A stretch of DNA of 64,000 nucleotides. It comes from an uncultured Lachnospiraceae bacterium (lineage in GTDB: Bacteria; Bacillota; Clostridia; Lachnospirales; Lachnospiraceae). Numbering within the stretch: the stretch's first letter is position 1; each line of letters starts with the position of its first letter. Shown in pieces: positions 31,319 through 40,304 of the stretch. A program made the position numbers and the translations under genes. The notes under the pieces were generated by a model. It was not told the DNA's origin. It did no database searches and worked only from the letters and a program-made list of their open reading frames with translations. The DNA lies in NCBI GenBank assembly GCA_902776305.1, contig CACYPS010000001.1:124001-188000 (forward strand). Reading direction: 5' to 3'.

Positions 31319-34213
31319 TCAGTCGACCTGTGCAGACGATACATAGTCCGTTCTTGCACTGCCCGTGATAAGCTGAGATTCGTCTACTAAGTTGAAGTAA
31401 TACTGGTAGATATCCTTTCCTACCAGTGTAGCATTGGTAGATGAATAGCCGTTACCTATACGGACCGCAAGAGCGATCTCGGGATCTTCGTACGGAGCAT
31501 AGCTCACAAAAAGCGCATGGGAAGGCCTTGATTTTGATTCCTGAGCCGTTCCGGTCTTGCCCGCTACTGCGATCGGCATGTCCGTATACTCGTACTTACT
31601 CTCAATAACGGCCCGCATGCCCTGATGAATTACATTCCAGGTGTTGTTGCTTATTGAAACATGACTCTCTATCGACGGTGAATAATCCTGAATGACCTTA
31701 CCGTCAGAGTCCGTAACCTGGTCAAGCAGTGAGATACTGTAACTCGTTCCGCTGTTTGCAAGCGTTGTGACATATCGTGCTAGCTGTGTCGTCGTGAAAG
31801 AGTGTGTTCCCTGTCCGATTGAAGACGGAACAGCGTACTGGTCGGATATTCCGGGGCTCGCCTCCGGGATCTCAATGCCGGAACTTTTATCCATATCATA
31901 CATTTTGGCATATGACTGAAGTTTGGACAGCGACAGGGAGTCGGACCAGTTACCCTCTTCGTTAATACCGAGCTCGTAAGCTACATTTGAAAAGAAAACG
32001 TTACAGGAGTTCTCAATAGCTCCGACAATATTCAGTACACCGTGTCCGGATTTATACCAGCAGTTAAGCGGCGTCTCAATCAAATCAAATGTACCGGTAC
32101 AGGTATAGAGTGTATCGTTATTGATCACGCCCTCCTCCAGGCCGGCAGTCGTGGTAACCAGCTTGAATGTAGAGCCGGGAGCTGTAGTCTGCTGCGTAGC
32201 CTTATTATAGAAAGGTCTCGATTGATCCTGTGCCAGTGAATTGTAGTAGGCGACGTCCATAGAGTTGGACAGCCTGTTGTTATCATATCCCGGATATGTG
32301 ACACATGCGAGGATCTCACCTGTCTTGGCATTTGTGACGACGGCGGAACCCGAACACGGGTCGAGCGCCAGCATAGACGGTTTCAGGGTAAGATCATTGA
32401 TTTTCGAAATAATCAGCTCATACGCTGTATAGTATCCCTCCTGGAAGGCCTCGTAATCGCCGTCTTCCTTGTCGAATACGCCCTGATCATACAGCGTCTG
32501 AATAATCTGGTTTCCTGTGATGCGGTCATCATTCAGCAGATACTTGTAGAGCTTCTTGCTGAAATCGTTGTCCGTGGACAGATAATCCTTAATGTAGTCC
32601 GAAAGGCGTTCATAAATTTCGGATGAATCCAGATAGGTATCATCGTCGTTGAACACGGAAATATCGATCCAGTTCTTGCTGGCCGCATACGTCAGATATT
32701 CTCTGAGGGATATAGTCTCGTCGCGGGTCCAGGCCAGATACGTCTCATCCGTTTTGTCGATCGCAGTGCTGTTAAGGATTCCGGTCTGAGACATAAGCAG
32801 GTCATTTACGATGTAACTCTCGTATTCCTGCATCTCCTTAGTCAGATTCTGGTACGGAAGCGGCGTCGCGCCGGTCAGCTCGTTATCGAGCAGAGCGAAT
32901 ACCTCATTCTGCTTTTTCGCAAATTCCGCGGCAAGAGACTGCTCGGCGGGAGACGCGTCGGCTGCTTCGAACCGTGTGATGTCCAGCACGTTGTTCGAAA
33001 TAATAGCGTTATAGACATTATAAATCGGGATCAGAATATCAGCGGTATCGGTGACATTCGATGTGTCGAAGTCCTTCTGGTTTACGATTACGCTTTCGAG
33101 AATACCGGCAATACGCTGTTCCAGCATTTTGTATGTCGCCACCTGCAGGTTCTTATCCATCGTCAGATAGACGTCGTTGCCTGCTTTCGGCCTTATCGTG
33201 TTGCCTTCGTCGATCTTCAGAACTTTTCCGAGGTTATCAACATAGACTGTCTCCTGACCGTCAAATCCCTGCAGCGTCGTCTCCATGATCTTCTCGATAC
33301 CGGATTTGCCGACGATGGAGGAGCTGTTGTACTTGGAATTCTGTGCCTGAAGCTCGCTCAGATCCTCGGAGGAGACACGGCCTGTATATCCGATGATGGA
33401 TGCAAATGCCTCCGGCTCGTCGTAAACTCTCAGCGTGTCGTCTACTATGGCGATACCTTCGAGTGAACTTGACCTCTCCATAAGATCCGCAACGGACTCA
33501 TCCGAAAGATTGGTCGCAATCGTGACGGGAACATATTTCCGGTAACTGGTCGTGAACAGCTGATATCGAACGTATGTGATATCAAGAACATCCTGCGGAG
33601 TCAGCCGGAGCGGAAGCCCGACTTCTGTCAGTTCCTCCTCCGTGTAGGGCTTTTCCGTACGGATGATCGCAAACTTCTCTTCACTCTGGAGATAAGCCAT
33701 CATCTCTTCTGCCGTGGAATTGGCTTCGACAGGCGTCATCTCGTCAATGAGCGCATGGCCGTAAACGTCGGCCTTGAAACGCTGAAGGGTACGGCCCGTA
33801 CAATCGTACGTATACTTGCCGTCCTCACCGATGATGACATGGAACTCGTTGTCGAGAGAATCTCCGTGCGATTTTAAGATATTGGATATCTTGTAAGCCT
33901 CACTGTTCAGAGCAAGCGCTTTCTCGCGTTTTGTATTGTAAGTGCCGGAATCCTCGATTGTCAGTGTGTAGGAAAGTTCATTGTATGCGAGTACATTTCC
34001 GTTGCGGTCATAAATATTGCCGCGTGTTCCCTTGAGCGTACGGGTCTTGGTCGTCATAAGACTGAAGTTGGCTCTGTATGTCGCGCCGTCGATGATCTGC
34101 AGACGGTAAAGGCGATGGACCAGCACGAACGACATGATCGTAAAAATCAGAGCAAGCACTGTCGCACGCTCAATATGTGCACTTTTAATAAGTATTTTTA
34201 ATCTCTTATCCAA
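31319..34213 (-). CDS. mrdA: penicillin-binding protein 2, class B transpeptidase with large insert
   Basis: 964-aa transpeptidase that crosslinks peptidoglycan during elongation. One membrane anchor (about 15-38); N-terminal pedestal including RGNIYDRNGNVLA; transpeptidase motifs STFK (Ser681), SCN (736-738) and KTG (886-888). Between LTMDKNLQ (about 350) and VVTNAKTGEILACVTYPGYD (about 625) there are about 230 extra residues, mostly acidic helices, where typical PBPs have a short link. Starts inside the end of mreD (16-base overlap). The mre-PBP2-RodA context supports the elongasome. Confidence 0.92.
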   Translation of the reverse strand: MDKRLKILIKSAHIERATVLALIFTIMSFVLVHRLYRLQIIDGATYRANFSLMTTKTRTLKGTRGNIYDRNGNVLAYNELSYTLTIEDSGTYNTKREKALALNSEAYKISNILKSHGDSLDNEFHVIIGEDGKYTYDCTGRTLQRFKADVYGHALIDEMTPVEANSTAEEMMAYLQSEEKFAIIRTEKPYTEEELTEVGLPLRLTPQDVLDITYVRYQLFTTSYRKYVPVTIATNLSDESVADLMERSSSLEGIAIVDDTLRVYDEPEAFASIIGYTGRVSSEDLSELQAQNSKYNSSSIVGKSGIEKIMETTLQGFDGQETVYVDNLGKVLKIDEGNTIRPKAGNDVYLTMDKNLQVATYKMLEQRIAGILESVIVNQKDFDTSNVTDTADILIPIYNVYNAIISNNVLDITRFEAADASPAEQSLAAEFAKKQNEVFALLDNELTGATPLPYQNLTKEMQEYESYIVNDLLMSQTGILNSTAIDKTDETYLAWTRDETISLREYLTYAASKNWIDISVFNDDDTYLDSSEIYERLSDYIKDYLSTDNDFSKKLYKYLLNDDRITGNQIIQTLYDQGVFDKEDGDYEAFQEGYYTAYELIISKINDLTLKPSMLALDPCSGSAVVTNAKTGEILACVTYPGYDNNRLSNSMDVAYYNSLAQDQSRPFYNKATQQTTAPGSTFKLVTTTAGLEEGVINNDTLYTCTGTFDLIETPLNCWYKSGHGVLNIVGAIENSCNVFFSNVAYELGINEEGNWSDSLSLSKLQSYAKMYDMDKSSGIEIPEASPGISDQYAVPSSIGQGTHSFTTTQLARYVTTLANSGTSYSISLLDQVTDSDGKVIQDYSPSIESHVSISNNTWNVIHQGMRAVIESKYEYTDMPIAVAGKTGTAQESKSRPSHALFVSYAPYEDPEIALAVRIGNGYSSTNATLVGKDIYQYYFNLVDESQLITGSARTDYVSSAQVD

Positions 34214-34725
34214 AGCGACTGCCTTTCTTCTTTTTCACTCTCGCTGAGAGCGTGATTTATTTTATAAATTACACGGTAAAAAATCAGTGTCATCACTGCG
34301 GTAAATATCATTTCCGGAAGTATGATCTGTAGCAGATAAGTCGGAAATGCGGTTCTTCCCCGCAGCAGAAATCCCACCACATAGATCAGAAAGTTCAGGA
34401 TGAAATCGGCGACTGTGACCAGCGCGACCGGAATCGTCACATCTTCATCAAAGTAGATCTGGGCAAAACTTCCCGCTGCAAATCCTGTCAGCATGTAGAG
34501 CAGGCTGTATATGCCGAGGATGGTTCCGAAAAAGACGTCAATAAGGAGACCACTCACAAAACCTGTAAGCAGTCCCTCCTTTTTTCCCTGCATAAATGCT
34601 ATGGAAACCGTCATCATAAGGAGCAGATTCGGTGATACGTTCGTGAATGTCTGCAGCTTAAAGACAGTTGACTGAAGAATGAAGCAGATCCATATAAGGA
34701 TCAGGATAACCCCTTTTCTCTTCAA
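34198..34725 (-). CDS. mreD: rod shape-determining protein MreD
   Basis: 175-aa membrane protein with about five hydrophobic segments, recognised by FTNVSPNLLLMMTVSIAFMQGKKEG and position between mreC and PBP2. It is part of the elongasome and helps join MreC to MreB. The start is TTG at 34725 with AAGGAG nine bases upstream; the mreC stop codon lies within that spacer, so the genes are coupled. Confidence 0.9.
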   Translation of the reverse strand: MKRKGVILILIWICFILQSTVFKLQTFTNVSPNLLLMMTVSIAFMQGKKEGLLTGFVSGLLIDVFFGTILGIYSLLYMLTGFAAGSFAQIYFDEDVTIPVALVTVADFILNFLIYVVGFLLRGRTAFPTYLLQIILPEMIFTAVMTLIFYRVIYKINHALSESEKEERQSLWIRD

Positions 34726-35586
34726 TTAAGAATTCTCCTTTGTCTGTTTCAGTTCCTGAATGACCAGGACCTCGCGGATATTCTTGAAATCCGCCGCCGG
34801 TATAATTGTGCCGTATTTTGTCAGATGGTTCGAGTCCTCGGCCACTTCGGCGACGTATCCGATCAGAATACCGGTCAGATACTGCGTACTGATACTGGAA
34901 GTCACGATGCTGGTGCCCTCCGCGACAACATCGCCGCGATCACGAAGTTCCGAAAAATCAATGCGGCCGTTCGACATGGACGCGAGATTTCCGGAGACGA
35001 TACATGTATCGGATGTTGTTGCGATCATGGCGCTGATATTGTTTTCGTCGTCAATAATGGAGCGTACTTTGGACCAGTGTTCACCTGTCTCCGTGATAAT
35101 GCCGACAAGTCCGCCGCCGGAAATGACATTCATATTTACCTTAAGACCATCCGCATTGCCTTTATTTATGATGAATGTGCTGTACCAGTTCCCGGGATCC
35201 TTCGCAATGACCGAAGCGGCAACTTTTGTGTACTCCGGATACTCCTGATCCAGCTTATACAGCTCTTCAAGGCGTTTCAGTTCCTCGCTGCTCTGAATCA
35301 GGCGGTTATTTTCTTCCGTGAGATCATCGATCTTGCTCTGAAGTTCTTCATTTTCACGGCTCAGCTTCTGAACATTTTTAAATCCGGAAGCCCATCCGTT
35401 CATCACGGTCCCCACACGATTCACGCCGTTCTGAAAAGGTGTGACGATGGCTCCGGCCACATTCCGGATCGGTGAAGGTACAGCCGAAGAGGTAAGTGTC
35501 CCGAGAATCATCAGAAAACACAGAATCGACAGACCTGCGAGTAGGTGTCTGCTCTTTATTTTTATCGAGAATCGTTTCTTTTTCAT
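34726..35586 (-). CDS. mreC: rod shape-determining protein MreC
   Basis: 286 aa: membrane anchor (about 12-33), a coiled-coil of about 40 residues (KLSRENEELQSKIDDLTEENNRLIQ...), then the MreC beta-barrel core with IAKDPGNWYSTFIINKGNADGLKVNMNVIS and GGLVGIITE. Scaffolds MreB, MreD and PBP2 outside the membrane. ATG 35586 overlaps the mreB stop (ATGA). Confidence 0.94.
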   Translation of the reverse strand: MKKKRFSIKIKSRHLLAGLSILCFLMILGTLTSSAVPSPIRNVAGAIVTPFQNGVNRVGTVMNGWASGFKNVQKLSRENEELQSKIDDLTEENNRLIQSSEELKRLEELYKLDQEYPEYTKVAASVIAKDPGNWYSTFIINKGNADGLKVNMNVISGGGLVGIITETGEHWSKVRSIIDDENNISAMIATTSDTCIVSGNLASMSNGRIDFSELRDRGDVVAEGTSIVTSSISTQYLTGILIGYVAEVAEDSNHLTKYGTIIPAADFKNIREVLVIQELKQTKENS

Positions 35587-36596
35587 TTCTTCTTACCTAT
35601 CGTATAGGCCCACTTCTGGAGCTCTTTATTTCGGATCAGTTCGGCAAGGCCTCGTATCGTACACATTTCGAAATATCCTGACAGATTCACGGGGCATCCG
35701 ATTACGCGTTTTAAGTACCTGTCGATCGACGGAATACGTGTTGTCCCTCCGGTCAGATATATGCCTTCCTCCGCAACGGATTCGCGGATCTGAGGCGGCG
35801 TGCGCTCGAGGAATGTACGAATCTCGGTAGCAATCTGAGAGATCTGACCTTCAACAGCGAAAGATACAAGCTCTGAACTGACTGTTCCCTGTCTCGGCAG
35901 ACCCGAGAGCGTATTCATACCGGTGACCTGACGCGTCTCGCGGATATCCTCACCGAGCGTCGCCAGAACAGCTTTCAGTCTTCTCGCTGTTCGTCTTCCG
36001 ACGATGAGGTTTTCCTGACGCCTTATTTCGTTGCAGATCGCTTCGTTGAGATGCTGTCCGCCTATCGAGATTTCCGTGCTGATGATGACCTGTTCGTTGG
36101 CTATCACGGAAATATCCGTATTCTGACCGCCGATATTGACAATCATGGAGCCTCTTGTCTGCGGTATGTTGATACCGAGCGATATGGCGTCGCAGACGGG
36201 ACGGTCGACCAGATAGACACGCGGACTCCTGAAGTATCCGGCATGGCTGATCGAATAGTATGCTCTCTTTTCGATTTCGGACATGTTGACAGGAGCGGAG
36301 AAGAAAATCATCGGAGCATATCCTGCGCTTCTGTCCGCCCGCCCTATCATTGTATGAAGTACGTATTCGACCTGAGCCACATCCGCGATCCTGCCGTTCA
36401 TAACAGGCCTTGAAACCTGAATGTTGTCAGGAGCTTTCTCGTACATTTCAAATGCATCGTCACCTACGGCAAGTACCTGCCTGCCGTTCCGGATGGCAAT
36501 CATATTCTTTTCCGCAATAGTCTGTCCAGTATGATGGCAGTATACTTTAACAGCGCTGGTGCCAAGATCAACGCCGAACGCATTATGAATTATCAT
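35583..36596 (-). CDS. mreB: MreB-family actin-like protein, divergent
   Basis: 337-aa actin-fold protein directing elongation. The phosphate-1 loop reads FGVDLGTSAVKVY, where canonical MreB has IDLGTANTLVY; phosphate 2 reads IVNIGGQNTDISVI instead of a DIGGGTTD-like motif, and the adenosine motif is YLTGGTTRIP. Sequence is thus further from the usual MreB than expected for a gene at the head of mreCD, and the Asp of phosphate 2 is replaced by Asn. Length is normal. It directly follows radC without any spacer, the classical radC-mreB order. Confidence 0.85.
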   Translation of the reverse strand: MIIHNAFGVDLGTSAVKVYCHHTGQTIAEKNMIAIRNGRQVLAVGDDAFEMYEKAPDNIQVSRPVMNGRIADVAQVEYVLHTMIGRADRSAGYAPMIFFSAPVNMSEIEKRAYYSISHAGYFRSPRVYLVDRPVCDAISLGINIPQTRGSMIVNIGGQNTDISVIANEQVIISTEISIGGQHLNEAICNEIRRQENLIVGRRTARRLKAVLATLGEDIRETRQVTGMNTLSGLPRQGTVSSELVSFAVEGQISQIATEIRTFLERTPPQIRESVAEEGIYLTGGTTRIPSIDRYLKRVIGCPVNLSGYFEMCTIRGLAELIRNKELQKWAYTIGKKK

Positions 36597-37301
36597 TTAC
36601 TCCCCCATTGTCAGGATCCCGCTCTCTCTGAAACTGACATAGCACCTGTCTCCGATTACAATGTGATCCAGAAGAATAATGTTGAGAAGGTTCCCAGCCT
36701 TCCTGACGCGCTCGGTGAGTAAAATATCTTCCTCGCTCGGCGTCGGATCACCGCTCGGATGATTATGAACGAGAATGATGGAAACAGCCCGATACCGGAG
36801 TGCCGTAAGAAACAGCTCCCGCGTAGATAACACCGCGTAGTTGACGGTCCCGGTCGATATGCGTTCGTCTCCTATCATATTGTTCTTTGTATCTAACATC
36901 ATGCAAAACAGACTTTCTTTTTCCTCATGCCTCAGCTGTTCCATGTAGTAATCCGCAATGGAACACGGCTCGGAAAACGAAAGCTCCTGTCTTGCACTGT
37001 AGGTGGCGATTCTTTTCGACAATTCTCCCACGCATTTCAGCTGAATAGCCTTCACCTGCCCGATTCCGGGAACTTCCATGAGCTCATGAATGGAAAGGTG
37101 AAGCAGCGAAAGCAGGCCGGTATCCGTTCTGGACAGGTGCAGGATCTGCTCTGCCAGATCAATAGCGGTCAGTCCCGCTGTTCCCGACCGGATAACTACC
37201 GCCAGAAGCTCCGCGTCCGTGAGAGACGCCGGACCGTACATGAGACATCTCTCGTACGGTCTGTTAAAATCGGCATTTTTTTCTTTCAGTAAATCTTTCA
37301 T
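36597..37301 (-). CDS. radC: RadC-family JAB/MPN protein
   Basis: 234-aa protein with helix-hairpin-helix (IHELMEVPGIGQVKAIQLKC) and a JAB metalloprotease-like core carrying HNHPSGDPTPSEED, the zinc motif HxHx7-10D. The repair role suggested by the name is not supported in other bacteria; its activity is uncertain. Heads the mreBCD-PBP2-rodA unit and has a candidate promoter just upstream. Confidence 0.92.
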   Translation of the reverse strand: MKDLLKEKNADFNRPYERCLMYGPASLTDAELLAVVIRSGTAGLTAIDLAEQILHLSRTDTGLLSLLHLSIHELMEVPGIGQVKAIQLKCVGELSKRIATYSARQELSFSEPCSIADYYMEQLRHEEKESLFCMMLDTKNNMIGDERISTGTVNYAVLSTRELFLTALRYRAVSIILVHNHPSGDPTPSEEDILLTERVRKAGNLLNIILLDHIVIGDRCYVSFRESGILTMGE

Positions 37302-37352
37302 ATTACCTGCTTTCTTCCGTCAGCCACGAACAGTTGAAAAACAGGCATATGC

Positions 37353-37381
37353 ATTTTAGCATAAAAAAATGTCTGTGTACA
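37353..37381 (-). promoter_or_regulatory. candidate promoter of the radC-mreBCD unit
   Basis: On the - strand: TGTACA (37381-37376), 17-base spacer, TAAAAT (37358-37353), about 50 bases before the radC start, in a short AT-rich gap. The -35 matches the consensus at four of six bases. Confidence 0.5.
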
Positions 37382-37385
37382 CGAT

Positions 37386-38996
37386 TCAGTCGAGTTTTCG
37401 GTATCTTTTAATAATTGCCTCGGCGCAGCGCAGGCCGTCCATCGCAGCGGAGACAATGCCGCCGGCATAGCCCGCACCTTCACCGCAGGGATAAAAACCG
37501 TCTATGGAAGAGACACAGTTCTCATCCCTGACGATTCGAACGGGGGATGATGACCGGCTCTCGACACCGCTCAGAATCGCGTCGGCGCGGTCAAATCCGC
37601 GGATTTTTCTTCCGAAAGACCGGATTCCCTCACCGATATCGCGGCATGCAAATTCCGGCAGGATCTCATTCAGATCCGCAAAGGAGGTCTCTCCCTTCGT
37701 ACAGGAGGCAAAATCTCCGTAGGACGAGCTTACCGTTCCTGTCATGAAATCTCCGTAGAGCTGCTGGGGAATTCTGCCCCTGCCTTTCTCGAAAGCAGCT
37801 CTCTCAAGATTTCTCTGAAATTCTATACCGGTCAAGGCCTCCGTCGTGCCCGGCGGTGCATAGCCGACATAATCTTCGGGTGATACGGTGACGATGAGAG
37901 CACTGTTGGCATTTGCTGAATCCCTTCCGGAATAGCTCATACCGTTCACGGCAAGCCTCCCCTCCTCGGAGGATGCGTTCACAACATATCCTCCCGGACA
38001 CATACAGAACGAATACACTCCTCTTCCGTCGGAGGCCTTGCCCGTCAGCTTGTAAGCTGCCGGACCCAGCACCTTTCCGGACAGCCTTCCGTACTGGGAC
38101 ATATCTATCATGCTCTGCGGATGTTCGATCCGGACGCCAAAGGCAAATGCCTTCGGCTGCATGATAAGCTCTTTGCCGGAGAGCATCTCAAAGGTATCTC
38201 TCGCCGAATGTCCCGGTGCAAATATACAAACTTCGCAGGGAATCTTTTCACTGCCGTTCACCGTGACACTGCGGATCTTTCCGCCTGAGTACTCGATATC
38301 CGTGACTTTCGCGTGAAAACGGTACTCTCCTCCCAGGCTTTCTATTTCTTTCCGCATACTTTCGAGAATATTCACCAGAACATCGGTGCCCACATGAGGC
38401 TTCTGCTCATACAAAATCGATTCATCCGCCCCGTGCTTTGCAAACGTCTCCCGTACGAACTTTGCCCGGAAGCAGGGGTCTTTCACGGAAGTGTTGAGTT
38501 TGCCGTCAGAAAATGTACCGGCACCTCCCTCTCCGAACTGGACATTCGTATCCGGATCCAGTGAATTCTCTTTCCAGAAGCGGTTGACCTTCAGAGTGCG
38601 CTCATTCACGTCCCCGCCGCGCTCTAAAATAAGTGGTCTGTATCCCTGTTGTGATAGAAGATATGCCGCGAAGAGACCGGCAGGACCGCACCCTATAATG
38701 ACCGGACGCTCGCTCATCACCTCGCTTCCGGAGAGAGGTACAGCATATTCTTCATCAGGAGTTGACATAAATTTATTATGTTTACTCCTTGCCTTTTTCA
38801 GAGATTTTTTCCCGATGTTTACATCTACCGTATATATATAGAAAAGATCCGGTTTTTTTCTCGCGTCCAGCGACCGTCTGTGGATCCTGAGCGAAAGAAT
38901 ATCAGACTCCCCGACTTTCAGCTCTCTGGCTGCTTTATTTATCAGTTCTTTTCTGCCCGCCGAGACCGGGAGTTTTAAATCTGTGATTCTGATCAT
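37386..38996 (-). CDS. FAD-dependent oxidoreductase of the COG2509 type
   Basis: 536-aa flavoprotein. After about 95 N-terminal residues with a ferredoxin-like feel, the FAD-binding motif is VIIGCGPAGLFAAYLLSQQGYRPLILERG; later FGEGGAGTFSDGKLNT and a C-terminal GFYPCGEGAGYAGGIVSAAMDG. This family is widespread but has no agreed substrate. Overlaps the upstream BaiN-like gene by four bases (ATGA). Its stop is separated from radC by 84 bases. Confidence 0.85.
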   Translation of the reverse strand: MIRITDLKLPVSAGRKELINKAARELKVGESDILSLRIHRRSLDARKKPDLFYIYTVDVNIGKKSLKKARSKHNKFMSTPDEEYAVPLSGSEVMSERPVIIGCGPAGLFAAYLLSQQGYRPLILERGGDVNERTLKVNRFWKENSLDPDTNVQFGEGGAGTFSDGKLNTSVKDPCFRAKFVRETFAKHGADESILYEQKPHVGTDVLVNILESMRKEIESLGGEYRFHAKVTDIEYSGGKIRSVTVNGSEKIPCEVCIFAPGHSARDTFEMLSGKELIMQPKAFAFGVRIEHPQSMIDMSQYGRLSGKVLGPAAYKLTGKASDGRGVYSFCMCPGGYVVNASSEEGRLAVNGMSYSGRDSANANSALIVTVSPEDYVGYAPPGTTEALTGIEFQRNLERAAFEKGRGRIPQQLYGDFMTGTVSSSYGDFASCTKGETSFADLNEILPEFACRDIGEGIRSFGRKIRGFDRADAILSGVESRSSSPVRIVRDENCVSSIDGFYPCGEGAGYAGGIVSAAMDGLRCAEAIIKRYRKLD

Positions 38997-40303
38997 AATG
39001 CCTCCGCTGCATGTTTACCCGCAAGGTATCCGGTAGACCAGGCAAATTGAAGGTTCCAACCACCGCACTCGCCGTCGATATCCAATATCTCCCCGGTCAG
39101 ATAGAGCCCCTGCATTTTTTTTGACTCACAGGTGTCAGCACTGACTTCCCCTGTCGGAATTCCTCCCGACACAGACTGTGCATAAGCAAAACCCTGACTG
39201 CCGGTAACAACAACATCGAACGCTTTGATGGTTTCAGCCAGTATGCGAATCTCATCGAATCCGGAAAGATCCTGCTCTTTTGACCCCGTGCATGCAGTTT
39301 TACGTTCCGGGATGTCGGAGTTCCTGCGTCTGCCATTCGTAGTTCTGTCATGGAATCCGCTCTTTTCCGCAGCCTCTGTGCTCACAGCGTGAATCAACCT
39401 TTCGGGAAGCAGACCTGTCAGGAGATTCGCAGTGCTGCGGTCCGGATGCTGCTCTCTCCTTGTCCGAAGGAGCGCACAGAGTGCGTCGTCGGAAAGCTCC
39501 GGAAAAAAGTCGACTCGCACAGATACTTTGAGACCGCCTTCCATAAGCCTCAGGGCCTGACCGCTTATGGCAAACACCGGAATGCCCGAGATACCGAAAT
39601 CAGTGAGCTGGATCTGACCCGAGGATTTTGCAATAAAAATATCCTCCGCATACAGACTCACCGACGCGTTCGTCCGCACCCCGCCCCACTTATACATGTT
39701 GCCGTTTTTGACTTTAAGCGGAACAAGGGCCGGCAGCGGGGATATGCATGTATGCCCTGCCCGCTTTATCAGATCGTACCCGTTGTACGGCAGCTGCTTA
39801 TCTGTAAGGGAAGCGGCACTGCCGCAGGCAAGAATGACTTTATCCGCCTCATAGTGCCAGCTCTTCGTAAATACGGTAAAGACGTCATTTTTCTTATCTA
39901 TTCCGGTTACGTTTTCATTGCATTTGACCTTTACATGAAGTTCCTCAAGCCGCCATAACAGCGACGTCAGGACAGACTCCGCTGTCTCCGAATGCGGATA
40001 AATCCACCCGCTTTTGTTGGTCGTATAGATACCCATTGCAGTGAATTTTGCGATGGTATCCTGAGGTGTAAACAAAGCCAGGACATGCCTGGCAAATTCA
40101 CGGTCTGTTCCGTGGTAGCTGTGAGAGGGGTCCCCTGTATTTGTAAAATTACACCTGCCGTTTCCGGTCTTAAGAATCTTTCTCCCGGCTTTCTTTTCTT
40201 TCTCGAGGACGACGACCTCGGCTCCGTGCTCGGCAGCTGTGATAGCCGCGAACAGTCCCGATGCACCGCCGCCGATAATGATGACTCTGTTTTTTTCCTT
40301 CAT
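38993..40303 (-). CDS. BaiN/HI0933-family flavoprotein
   Basis: 436-aa NAD(P)/FAD-dependent oxidoreductase of the HI0933/BaiN family. FAD motif VIIIGGGASGLFAAITAAEHGAEVVVLEKEKKAGRKILKTGNGRCNFTN, and C-terminal GGIPTGEVSADTCESKKMQGLYLTGEILDIDGECGGWNLQFAWSTG. BaiN in some gut clostridia acts on bile acid intermediates, but most homologues are uncharacterised, so no substrate is inferred. The frame opens 10 codons earlier at 40333, within the upstream gene; ATG 40303, one base after that gene's stop, is preferred. Confidence 0.88.
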   Translation of the reverse strand: MKEKNRVIIIGGGASGLFAAITAAEHGAEVVVLEKEKKAGRKILKTGNGRCNFTNTGDPSHSYHGTDREFARHVLALFTPQDTIAKFTAMGIYTTNKSGWIYPHSETAESVLTSLLWRLEELHVKVKCNENVTGIDKKNDVFTVFTKSWHYEADKVILACGSAASLTDKQLPYNGYDLIKRAGHTCISPLPALVPLKVKNGNMYKWGGVRTNASVSLYAEDIFIAKSSGQIQLTDFGISGIPVFAISGQALRLMEGGLKVSVRVDFFPELSDDALCALLRTRREQHPDRSTANLLTGLLPERLIHAVSTEAAEKSGFHDRTTNGRRRNSDIPERKTACTGSKEQDLSGFDEIRILAETIKAFDVVVTGSQGFAYAQSVSGGIPTGEVSADTCESKKMQGLYLTGEILDIDGECGGWNLQFAWSTGYLAGKHAAEAL

Positions 40304-40304
40304 T

